Positions 26,650-33,302 of a DNA stretch of 33,395 nt are shown one piece after another (positions within the stretch are counted from its first letter, which is position 1; each line of letters begins with the position of its first letter). A model generated the notes under the pieces. It did no database searches. It was not told the DNA's origin and saw only the letters and a list, made by a program, of their open reading frames with translations. The stretch comes from Pimelobacter sp. (lineage in GTDB: Bacteria > Actinomycetota > Actinomycetes > Propionibacteriales > Nocardioidaceae). The position numbers and the translations under genes are program-made. The stretch spans positions 1 through 33,395 of the forward strand of contig NZZG01000104.1 of the NCBI GenBank assembly GCA_002698575.1, written 5' to 3'.

Positions 26650-27471
26650 ATGACCACTCACGTCGACCGGACCATCGCGGCCCTGCGCGCCCAGCACGAC
26701 CGACTGGCCGAGCTCGTGGCCCGCAGCAGCGAGGAGACCCTCGCCGCACGCAGCGGAGCCCAGGAGTGGAGCGTGGCCGACGTGCTCTCGCACCTGGGAA
26801 GCGGCGCCGAGATCATGCGCATGCCGATCCTGGCCGCGATCGACGGCACCCCGGCACCCGAGGGAGGCATGCAGCCCATCTGGGACCGGTGGAACGCGCT
26901 GGCGCCTCGGGACCAGGCGACCCAGTACGTCGAGCACGACGCCCGCTACGTCGAGACGGTCGAGGCGCTCGACGCCGCCCAGCGTGGTGAGCTTCTCGTC
27001 GACCTGGGCTTCCTCCCCGAGCCGGTCCCCCTGGAGGTCGCGCTCGGGATGCGGCTCGACGAAGTCGCGCTGCACGCCTGGGACGTCCAGGTCGCGACCG
27101 ACCCCTCCGCTGTCGTCGACGGGGAGTCGGCCGAGCTGCTCCTGGAGCTGATGGGCGGGTCGATGAGCTTTCTGCTGGGCTTCCTCGGCAAGCCCGACCA
27201 GCTCTCCGTGCCCGCTCGTGTCGCGGTCGCGGGCCACGTGCTGGAGGTCGCTGAGGGCGTGAGCCTCACCGCTCGGGGCGCCACGGACGGAGCCGACGGA
27301 GCCGACGGAGCCGACGGAGCCGACGAGGTCACGGCGACGTGGAGCGGACCCATGGAGGCGTTCGTGCGACTCGTCGGGGGTCGTCTGGGCCCGGCTCACA
27401 CCCCGGACGGGGTGAGCGTCACCGGCAACGTCGGTCTGGACGACCTGCGGGCGGTCTTCCCGGGGTTCTGA
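26650..27471 (+). CDS. Maleylpyruvate isomerase-family mycothiol-dependent protein
   Basis: A 273-residue protein with an N-terminal DinB-like four-helix domain (about 8-165) and a C-terminal MDMPI/SCP2-like domain (about 170-273). Expected metal-binding His residues are seen in SVADVLSHLG and LDEVALHAWDVQVA. The family uses mycothiol as a cofactor for isomerisation or thiol transfer; the substrate cannot be told. Between residues 213 and 225 lies a Gly-Ala-Asp repeat encoded by four 9-bp tandem copies. It starts 10 nt after the clpP pair and converges on the ClgR/PopR-like gene, 25 nt away. Confidence 0.85.
   Translation: MTTHVDRTIAALRAQHDRLAELVARSSEETLAARSGAQEWSVADVLSHLGSGAEIMRMPILAAIDGTPAPEGGMQPIWDRWNALAPRDQATQYVEHDARYVETVEALDAAQRGELLVDLGFLPEPVPLEVALGMRLDEVALHAWDVQVATDPSAVVDGESAELLLELMGGSMSFLLGFLGKPDQLSVPARVAVAGHVLEVAEGVSLTARGATDGADGADGADGADEVTATWSGPMEAFVRLVGGRLGPAHTPDGVSVTGNVGLDDLRAVFPGF
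27286..27321 (+). repeat. Four in-frame copies of a 9-bp tandem repeat
   Basis: GACGGAGCC is repeated exactly four times within the mycothiol-type gene, encoding Asp-Gly-Ala each time. Copy number could change by slippage without shifting the frame. Confidence 0.9.
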
Positions 27472-27496
27472 GCGCCGCCCGTGCCACGTGCCCGGA

Positions 27497-27838
27497 TCAA
27501 GCGGCCAGGCAGACGGGCCCGTCGTGCCTGGCGGGGCCGGCGAGGCTGGCAAGACTCCGCGTGACGCGCGCGGTCAGGTCGACCAGGCGCAGCCCGAGCG
27601 CAACGGTGACGGCGCCGACGATCTCGGAGCTCGGCTCCTTGAGGCCGCGCTCGACCTCGGAGAGGTACTGGACCGAGACTCCGGCCCGCTGCGCCACGTC
27701 GGCGAGCGTCCGCGCCTGGTCCTGCCGGACCTGACGCAGCTCGCGTCCGACCGCCTCCCGCCAGAGCGGTTCGGGGGTGGCCGCCGAGGGCGGGGGCGTG
27801 GTGGGGCGTCGTAGGGGGACCACGTTCTCCTGAGCCAT
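27497..27838 (-). CDS. ClgR/PopR-like XRE regulator ending in Leu-Ala-Ala
   Basis: A 113-residue DNA-binding protein with one XRE/cro-type HTH (about 30-88). The block VSVQYLSEVERGLKEPSSE is very close to the recognition-helix region of actinobacterial ClgR/PopR, activators of clp protease genes. Residues 1-25 are Pro-rich. The C-terminus reads PVCLAA; two terminal alanines of Streptomyces PopR are, as I recall, needed for its degradation by ClpP1P2. The ATG has TAGCGT 6 nt upstream (leaderless). A perfect GTTCGC-N5-GCGAAC box lies 40-56 nt upstream of the start, placed as for autoactivation. The neighbouring clpP pair is the obvious target (inference). Confidence 0.85.
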   Translation of the reverse strand: MAQENVVPLRRPTTPPPSAATPEPLWREAVGRELRQVRQDQARTLADVAQRAGVSVQYLSEVERGLKEPSSEIVGAVTVALGLRLVDLTARVTRSLASLAGPARHDGPVCLAA

Positions 27839-27844
27839 GACCCG

Positions 27845-27850
27845 ACGCTA
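27845..27850 (-). promoter_or_regulatory. Candidate -10 box of the leaderless ClgR/PopR-like gene
   Basis: Read on the minus strand, TAGCGT (TANNNT) stands 6 nt before ATG 27838. Confidence 0.5.
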
Positions 27851-27877
27851 CGCCCGTCAGGGGTGGTGGCCGAGCAC

Positions 27878-27894
27878 GTTCGCCACCGGCGAAC
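27878..27894. promoter_or_regulatory. ClgR-box-like palindrome
   Basis: GTTCGCCACCGGCGAAC is a perfect 6-bp inverted repeat with a 5-bp centre, the form of ClgR operators. It is centred about 47 bp upstream of the inferred start of the XRE gene, typical for an activator, and overlaps the -35 region of the divergent VOC gene, where it would more likely repress. Confidence 0.75.
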
Positions 27895-27899
27895 GCCAC

Positions 27900-27905
27900 T
27901 AGCCT
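27900..27905 (+). promoter_or_regulatory. Candidate -10 box of the first leaderless VOC gene
   Basis: TAGCCT (TANNNT) lies 6 nt before ATG 27912, with no ribosome binding site in between. Confidence 0.5.
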
Positions 27906-27911
27906 GGCGCC

Positions 27912-28349
27912 ATGGCAACTCCCTGGGGTGTGACCTTCGACTGCCACGACGCCCAGGCGATGGCGGCGTTCTGGACAGTGGCGCTCGGGTACGTCGATGC
28001 GTCGCCGCCACAGGGCTGGGACACGTGGGAGGACTGGCTGCGCCACTTCGACGTCCCCGAGGACGAGTGGGGCGACGGCGCCTCCCTGGTGGACCCGGAC
28101 GGAGTGCTGCCCCGTGTGGGCTTCTTGAAGGTGCCGGAGGGGAAGGTGGCCAAGAACCGGCTCCACCTCGACCTGTGGGTCTCCGGCGGACGCCACGTCG
28201 AGGCCGGGCAGCGGGACCGTCTCATCCGCGCCATGGTCGACCGGCTGCTCGCGGTCGGGGGAACGGTCCTCGAGAAGGTCGAGTGGGAGTCCCTTCTCGA
28301 CCACGTGGTCCTGCAGGACCCGGAGGGCAACGAGCTCTGCGTGGCCTGA
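27912..28349 (+). CDS. VOC/glyoxalase-fold protein
   Basis: A 145-residue protein of the vicinal-oxygen-chelate superfamily. It has the paired beta-alpha-beta-beta-beta halves: VTFDCHDAQAMAAFWTVALGY at the start, a central NRLHLDLWV strand with His, and the C-terminal HVVLQDPEGNELCVA strand with Glu. His and Glu at these places are the usual metal ligands, but the catalysed reaction cannot be named. It is divergent from the ClgR/PopR-like gene and shares its operator region. A second VOC gene follows after 25 nt. Confidence 0.82.
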   Translation: MATPWGVTFDCHDAQAMAAFWTVALGYVDASPPQGWDTWEDWLRHFDVPEDEWGDGASLVDPDGVLPRVGFLKVPEGKVAKNRLHLDLWVSGGRHVEAGQRDRLIRAMVDRLLAVGGTVLEKVEWESLLDHVVLQDPEGNELCVA

Positions 28350-28362
28350 CGCGGGGTCGGGG

Positions 28363-28368
28363 TACGGT
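28363..28368 (+). promoter_or_regulatory. Candidate -10 box of the second leaderless VOC gene
   Basis: TACGGT (TANNNT) lies 6 nt before ATG 28375; the same hexamer and spacing precede the LigD-type polymerase gene. Confidence 0.45.
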
Positions 28369-28374
28369 CGAGTC

Positions 28375-28788
28375 ATGCGTGGACGCAGCGTCTCGGACCC
28401 GTCGGTCGACCGCTGGTCACGGCGCGACTGGTGGGGCGTGGTCCTGGACTGCCCCGACGCACTCGCCCTGGCGACGTTCTACTCCGAGCTGCTGGGCTGG
28501 CCGCTATGGAAGCCCGAGAGTGCCGATGCCGAGGGAGCTGCGCTCGACCCGGGGGAGGGCGTCGGCGGCATCAGCTTCCAGCGCGATCCCGGCTACGAGC
28601 GCCCCGTCTGGCCCCCGGAGCCAGGTCGGCCGAGGATGTCGATGCACCTCGACTTCGAGGTCGACGACCTGTCCGAGGCGGTCGCGCACGCGATCGAGCT
28701 CGGCGCGGACCTGCCGGACTTCCAGCCGCAGGACGACGTACGGGTGCTGCTGGACCCGGCCGGGCACCCGTTCTGCCTCTACACCTGA
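28375..28788 (+). CDS. VOC/glyoxalase-like protein
   Basis: A 137-residue second VOC-superfamily protein, not a close copy of the first. Typical blocks are GVVLDCPDALALATFYSELLGWPLW, MSMHLDFEVDDLSEAVAHAIELGA and VLLDPAGHPFCLYT. The usual C-terminal Glu metal ligand is replaced by His or is absent (HPFC), so the enzyme may be non-catalytic or a binding or resistance protein. It has its own TANNNT box. It ends 6 nt before the convergent ltp3 gene. Confidence 0.8.
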   Translation: MRGRSVSDPSVDRWSRRDWWGVVLDCPDALALATFYSELLGWPLWKPESADAEGAALDPGEGVGGISFQRDPGYERPVWPPEPGRPRMSMHLDFEVDDLSEAVAHAIELGADLPDFQPQDDVRVLLDPAGHPFCLYT

Positions 28789-28794
28789 TCCGGG

Positions 28795-29958
28795 TCAGCT
28801 GCCGGGCTTCTCCGAGCCCACGACCCACATGGCGAAGAACTGCGAGCCGCCACCGTAGGCGTGGCCCAGGGCCCGACGTGCGCCGTCGACCTGGTGCTCG
28901 CCGGCCAGCCCGCGCACCTGCAGGGCGGCCTCCCCGAAGCGGAGCATGCCGGAGGCTCCGATCGGGTTGGACGAGAGCACGCCCCCCGAGCAGTTGACCG
29001 GGATCCGACCGTCGAGGGCCGTGGCCCCGGACTCGGTGAGCCGCCACCCGTCCCCGGGCTCGGCGAAGCCGAGCGACTCCAGCCACATCGGCTCGAACCA
29101 GGAGAACGGCACGTAGATCTCGGCCATGTCGATCTCGTCGATCGGGTTGGTGATCCCGGCCTGCTTCCACAGCGCCGCGGCCGCGTCGCGGGAGGCCTGC
29201 GGGTTCACCTGGTCGCGCTCGGCACCCGAGGTCGCCTCGGAGCGCATAACGGTCCCGTGGATCCACGCCGGGTTGGGCGAGGCGGCGGCGACGTCCTCGG
29301 AGGCGATCACGAGCGCGCAGGCGCCGTCCGAGGACGGGCAGGTCTCGTCGTAGCGGATCGGGTCCCACAGCATCTGCGAGGCCATCACCGACTCGACGGT
29401 CGTGCCCTCGTTGTGCAGGTGGGCGTAGGGGTTCTTCAGGGCGTTGTTGCGGTCCTTGGCAGCCACGATGGCACCGATGTGGTTCGGCGCACCGGCGCGG
29501 CGGATGTAGGAGCGCACGTGCGGCGCGAAGTAGCCCCCGGCACCGGCGTGCACGGGCATGTTGAACGGGATCGGCACCGAGAGTGCCCACATCGCGTTGG
29601 ACTCCGACTGTTTCTCGTAGGCGACGGTGAGGACCTTCTTGTGCACTCCGGCCTGCACGAGGGAGGAGGCCACGATCGCCGTAGAGCCACCGACCGACCC
29701 GGCCGTGTGGACGCGCAGGAGCGGCTTGCCCGCAGCGCCCAGCGCCTCCGCGAGGAAGAGCTCGGGCATCATCACGCCTTCGAAGAGGTCCGGGGCCTTG
29801 CCGACCACGATGGCGTCGATCTCGTCCAGGGTCATCCCGGCGTCCGCGAGCGCCCGGTCCATGGCCTCTCGGCACAGGCCCGCCATGGAGACGTCCTCCC
29901 GCTTGGCACGGTGGTGGGTCTGGCCGATGCCGATCACCGCTGCTGGCTGCTTGGCCAT
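28795..29958 (-). CDS. ltp3: Thiolase-fold lipid-transfer protein / aldol-lyase, Ltp3-like
   Basis: A 387-residue SCP-x-type thiolase-fold protein, equivalent in content and position to M. tuberculosis Rv3523 (ltp3). The classical thiolase cysteines are not in their usual motifs (HTAGSVGGSTA takes the place of the QCGSG region). In Rhodococcus, Ltp3 and Ltp4 act as aldol-lyases in degradation of C24-branched sterol side chains. ATG 29958 was chosen; it shares its A with the ltp4 stop (TGATG). An upstream in-frame start would add 8 residues and overlap ltp4. It is the last gene of the DUF35-ltp4-ltp3 operon. Confidence 0.88.
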   Translation of the reverse strand: MAKQPAAVIGIGQTHHRAKREDVSMAGLCREAMDRALADAGMTLDEIDAIVVGKAPDLFEGVMMPELFLAEALGAAGKPLLRVHTAGSVGGSTAIVASSLVQAGVHKKVLTVAYEKQSESNAMWALSVPIPFNMPVHAGAGGYFAPHVRSYIRRAGAPNHIGAIVAAKDRNNALKNPYAHLHNEGTTVESVMASQMLWDPIRYDETCPSSDGACALVIASEDVAAASPNPAWIHGTVMRSEATSGAERDQVNPQASRDAAAALWKQAGITNPIDEIDMAEIYVPFSWFEPMWLESLGFAEPGDGWRLTESGATALDGRIPVNCSGGVLSSNPIGASGMLRFGEAALQVRGLAGEHQVDGARRALGHAYGGGSQFFAMWVVGSEKPGS

Positions 29959-31010
29959 CAGGCACGTCCTTCCATGGTGCACACGAGGTTCTGCTGCAGG
30001 GCCGGTCCCGAGGTGGCGTGGCCGAGGGTCCTGGTGGCCTCGCCCGACCAGATCTTCCTGGCGGCCTCACCGATCCGGATGCCGCCCGCGGAGAACATCG
30101 GGTTCCCCGACAGCGGACCTCCGGAGGGGTTGATGGCCACGTCGTCGGCCAGCCCCAGCTCGCGGCGCAGCACCAGCTCCTGGTGACTGAAAGGGGCGTG
30201 CAGCTCGGCGACCTCGACCCCACCGACGCTGGCTCCGGCGGCTGCGGCCGCTGCCGAGGGGGAGCGGGTGAGGTCACGGGTGCCCATGCTCATCGGGTCG
30301 ACACTGTGGGCCAGGCCGCTGATCCAGGCCGGCTTGTCGCGGACGTCGCGGGCGCGGTCGCCTGCGGCGAGCACGATGGCAGCGGCGCCGTCGGTGACCG
30401 GCGCACAGTCGTGCTTGCGCAGGGGATCGGCGTACATCGGTCGGGCCAGGAGCTCCTCGACCGACGAGCCGCCCTTGCGCACGGCGTACTCGTTCTTCTC
30501 GGCGTCGCCCAGCGACCGGTTGACCACCTCGGCCATCGCGGTCTCGTCCCACAGGACGGCATCGATGCCGGCGCGGGCCTGCAGCCCGGCGAGCGACACC
30601 GTGTCGGGCCACAGCGGCGTCATCGTGTAGGGCTCGAGCTGCAGGGCGAGCGTGCGGCGCAGCACGCCCGCGGAGCTCTTGCCGAAGGCGTAGACCAGTG
30701 CGGTGTCGACCTCGCCGGTCTGGATCTTGATCCAGGCCTCGTACATCGCCCAGGCCAGGTCCATCTCGACGTGGGACTCGTTGACCGGCGGGGTGACTCC
30801 GATCGCGTCCACGGCCTGCACGAACGAGAAGGACCGTCCGGCCAGGTAGTCGGAGGACCCCGAGCACCAGAAGCCCACGTCCTTGCGGGTCCAGCCGGTC
30901 TGCTCGTAGCACTCGGCGAACAACGGGACGAGCAGCTCGACGCAGGTCGGCGACCCGTCGAACTCCTTCATCTGTCGCTGGGCGAACCCCACGACGGCGA
31001 CGTCTCTCAT
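29958..31010 (-). CDS. ltp4: Thiolase-fold lipid-transfer protein / aldol-lyase, Ltp4-like
   Basis: A 350-residue SCP-x/thiolase-superfamily protein without the acyltransferase Cys pair, matching Rv3522 (ltp4) in context. Recognisable blocks are WCSGSSDYLAGRSFSF, NESHVEMDLAWAMYEAW, INPSGGPLSGNPMFSAGG and LGHATSGPALQQN. By analogy with the Ltp2-DUF35 retro-aldolase of the steroid pathway, it probably needs the DUF35 protein encoded just upstream. The ATG lies 13 nt after the DUF35 stop. Confidence 0.88.
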   Translation of the reverse strand: MRDVAVVGFAQRQMKEFDGSPTCVELLVPLFAECYEQTGWTRKDVGFWCSGSSDYLAGRSFSFVQAVDAIGVTPPVNESHVEMDLAWAMYEAWIKIQTGEVDTALVYAFGKSSAGVLRRTLALQLEPYTMTPLWPDTVSLAGLQARAGIDAVLWDETAMAEVVNRSLGDAEKNEYAVRKGGSSVEELLARPMYADPLRKHDCAPVTDGAAAIVLAAGDRARDVRDKPAWISGLAHSVDPMSMGTRDLTRSPSAAAAAAGASVGGVEVAELHAPFSHQELVLRRELGLADDVAINPSGGPLSGNPMFSAGGIRIGEAARKIWSGEATRTLGHATSGPALQQNLVCTMEGRA

Positions 31011-31023
31011 CTCTTCAGGCCCC

Positions 31024-31986
31024 TCAGAGGTGGTTCTTGTAGGTCTCGTAGTCCGCGTCCGGGTCCCCGGTCGGACTGAAGTGGCTGATGTTCTCGATCG
31101 TGGTGCCCCACTCGTCCTCGGGCTTCCAGACCGCCTTGACGCGCATCCCCATCCGCACCTCGTCGGCGGGGATGTCCAGGATCAGGTGGAGGAAGGCGAT
31201 GTCGGCGCCGTCGAGCAGGACGTACGCCGAGACGTACGGCGGAGTGATCTTCTGCCCCAGGAACGGCACGTTGACCACGCAGAACGTCGTCACCGTGCCC
31301 TCGTGCGAGAGCTCCACCTCCTCGGAGGTCGGCTGCCCGTCGGACGGGCAGGCGCTGCGCGGCGGCACGTAGACCTTGCGGCACGCCGGGCAGCGCTGCC
31401 CGACGATCCTGCCCTCGGCCAGGCCGCGGTAGAAGGCCGACTCCTCGGGGGAGGCGGCGTAGACGTAGTCGAGCGAGACGGGCGTGATGACCCCGGTGAT
31501 CGGGGTCGCCTCCTCGGTGCCGACGGTGCTCGCCGCAGCCGGCGGGTCCTCGCGAAGGGGGACGAACGCCTCGATGTCGGTCATCGCCCCGACGCGGTCG
31601 GCGGCCCAGCGCACCTGGACCCGCATCCCGGTGGACATGTCCGTCGCAGAGTCGACGTCGACCGCGTGGAGCATCGGGGTGTCGGCGCCGTCGAGAGTGA
31701 CCAGCGCGAAGGCGAAGGGACGGTCGAGGGGCTGGCCCTTGACCGGCTCGGGCACCCACGACCACGACGTCACCGTGCCGACGGAGGAGACCTCGACGAA
31801 GTCGGTCGTCTGCTCATGGGTCACGGGGTCGTACTCGGGAGGCGGGACGACGACCGTGCCCGACGAGGTGCGGGCGCCGACCACCACGCCGTCGCGCAGT
31901 CCGGTGAGGAACCTGCCGAGGACGGGTCCTGTGGAGCGGGTGTAGTCGAAGGCGACGGTCACCGGCGCCGAGAGAGTGCGAGCCAT
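31024..31986 (-). CDS. Tandem DUF35 OB-fold acyl-CoA-binding partner protein
   Basis: A 320-residue protein of two DUF35-type halves (about 1-150 and 175-320), matching Rv3521 in context. The second half has a rubredoxin-like zinc segment, QRCPACRKVYVPPRSACPSD, with only three Cys: the fourth position of the usual CPxC is Asp. The first half has no Cys at all (ARTSSGTVVVPPPEYDP). DUF35 proteins bind acyl-CoA for a thiolase-fold partner, here Ltp4 or Ltp3. The ATG is 6 nt from TAGTTT, which is fused to a KstR box. It is the first gene of the operon. Confidence 0.88.
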   Translation of the reverse strand: MARTLSAPVTVAFDYTRSTGPVLGRFLTGLRDGVVVGARTSSGTVVVPPPEYDPVTHEQTTDFVEVSSVGTVTSWSWVPEPVKGQPLDRPFAFALVTLDGADTPMLHAVDVDSATDMSTGMRVQVRWAADRVGAMTDIEAFVPLREDPPAAASTVGTEEATPITGVITPVSLDYVYAASPEESAFYRGLAEGRIVGQRCPACRKVYVPPRSACPSDGQPTSEEVELSHEGTVTTFCVVNVPFLGQKITPPYVSAYVLLDGADIAFLHLILDIPADEVRMGMRVKAVWKPEDEWGTTIENISHFSPTGDPDADYETYKNHL

Positions 31987-31992
31987 GGGACG

Positions 31993-31998
31993 AAACTA
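31993..31998 (-). promoter_or_regulatory. Candidate -10 box of the leaderless DUF35-ltp4-ltp3 operon
   Basis: Read on the minus strand, TAGTTT (TANNNT) stands 6 nt before ATG 31986 and shares two bases with the KstR box, the same geometry as at fadA5. Confidence 0.5.
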
Positions 31999-32010
31999 GA
32001 ACACGTTCTA
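31997..32010. promoter_or_regulatory. KstR operator between the ltp operon and the LLM gene
   Basis: TAGAACACGTTCTA has perfect TAGAAC/GTTCTA arms and matches the mycobacterial KstR consensus. It serves the divergent promoters of both the minus-strand operon and the plus-strand oxidoreductase gene. Confidence 0.9.
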
Positions 32011-32044
32011 TCTGACTCGCAAGGTTTCTGACAGGGTACGGAGC

Positions 32045-33088
32045 ATGAAACTTGGACTTCAGCTGGGCTACTGGCAGGCCGGACCCCCTCAGGGGGTCGG
32101 AGAACTCGTCGCGGCGGCGGAGGAGGCGGGCTTCGACGCGATCTTCACCGCGGAGGCCTGGGGCTCGGACGCGTTCACGCCCTTGACGTGGTGGGGGCGC
32201 GAGACGTCGACGGTGCGCCTCGGGACCTCGATCGTCCAGATGTCGGGGCGCTCGCCGGCCTCGATCGCGATGCATGCCCTCACCCTGGACCACCTCAGCG
32301 GCGGCCGGGTCGTGCTCGGCATGGGGGTGAGCGGCCCGCAGGTCGTGGAGGGGTGGTACGGCCAGCCCTTCAGCAAGCCCCTGGCGAGGACCCGCGAGGT
32401 CGTCGACATCATCCGCAAGGTGCTGGCGCGCGAGGCGCCGGTGACCAACGACGGGCCGCACTACCCGCTCCCGTTCACCGGCGAGGGCTCCGTCGGGCTC
32501 GGCAAGCCGCTCAAGCCGATCGTCCACCCGTTGCGCCCCGACATCCCGATCTGGCTCGGCGCCGAGGGCCCGAAGAACGTCGCGCAGACCGCCGAGATCG
32601 CCGACGGGTGGATCCCGATCTTCTACACCCCGAAGTCGGCCGGCATGTACCAGCCCTGGCTCGACGAAGGCTTCGCACGGCCCGGCGCGCGCCGTACCCG
32701 CGCCGACTTCGAGATCGCCGCGACCTGCCACCTCCAGATCGTGGCGAGCGCTGCGGAGAAGCAGGCGGTGATCGACGGGATGAAGGGCGTCGTCTCGCTG
32801 TACATGGGCGGCATGGGAGCCGCCGAGGCCAACTTCCACAACCAGGTCTTCGTCCGGATGGGCTACGAGGACCTCGCCGCGGAGGTGCAGAAGCTGTACC
32901 TGGCCGGGGAGAAGGACAAGGCCACCGCCCTGATCCCCGACGAGCTCGTCGACGACATGCACATCATCGGTGAGCCAGGCGAGGTCAAGGAGAAGGTCGC
33001 CGCGTGGGAGGAGACCGGCGTGACGACGCTGATGCTCAGCTTCCACGGGGCCGACGAGATCCGGAAGGTCGCCGAGCTGTTGGCGTGA
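32045..33088 (+). CDS. LLM-class F420-dependent oxidoreductase, Rv3520c-like
   Basis: A 347-residue luciferase-like (TIM-barrel) oxidoreductase. MKLGLQLGYWQ, AEEAGFDAIFTAEAWGSDAFTPL, LGTSIVQMSGRSPASIAMHALTLDHLSGGRVVLGMGVSGPQVVEGWYG and IPIWLGAEGPKNV are typical of coenzyme-F420-dependent members. The position, divergent from the DUF35-ltp4-ltp3 operon, equals Rv3520c in M. tuberculosis, a KstR-controlled gene. The exact sterol step is unknown. ATG 32045 has GGAG 2 nt upstream and TACG nearby, so it is not a clear leaderless start. Confidence 0.9.
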   Translation: MKLGLQLGYWQAGPPQGVGELVAAAEEAGFDAIFTAEAWGSDAFTPLTWWGRETSTVRLGTSIVQMSGRSPASIAMHALTLDHLSGGRVVLGMGVSGPQVVEGWYGQPFSKPLARTREVVDIIRKVLAREAPVTNDGPHYPLPFTGEGSVGLGKPLKPIVHPLRPDIPIWLGAEGPKNVAQTAEIADGWIPIFYTPKSAGMYQPWLDEGFARPGARRTRADFEIAATCHLQIVASAAEKQAVIDGMKGVVSLYMGGMGAAEANFHNQVFVRMGYEDLAAEVQKLYLAGEKDKATALIPDELVDDMHIIGEPGEVKEKVAAWEETGVTTLMLSFHGADEIRKVAELLA

Positions 33089-33096
33089 TGCCGGCG

Positions 33097-33302
33097 TTCG
33101 GGGTGGTCTTCGGGGTGGTCTTCGGGGGTTGGTGGGGCGCCCGCTCCTCGTGGGTGGGGCGTGCTTCGGGGTGGGTGTGGCGCCCGCGCTCCTCGTGGGT
33201 GGGTCGTGCTTCGGGGTTGGCGTGGCGCCCGCGCGCGTAGTCGACCGGGTCTCGCCGTCAAGGATCGCCTGCGGCGCCCGCTGCGCGGTGCCTGCGGCAT
33301 CC
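33097..33302. repeat. Right-end GC-rich repeat region, inverted relative to the left end
   Basis: Three parts are visible. First, a 12-bp unit TTCGGGGTGGTC occurs twice exactly (33097-33108, 33109-33120), with a third degenerate copy. Second, two and a half copies of a 43-45-bp unit beginning GGCGCCCGC start at 33136, 33179 and 33224, each with CTCCTCGTGGGTGGG and CGTGCTTCGGGGT. Third, the core 33228-33267 is the inverse of 42-81. No coding function is supported; short frames here are by-products of the repeat. Confidence 0.75.

Noticed and set aside
33136..33240. Possible CRISPR array from regularly repeated units
   Set aside because: The units are directly adjacent with no unique spacers of constant length, are imperfect, and no cas gene is present.
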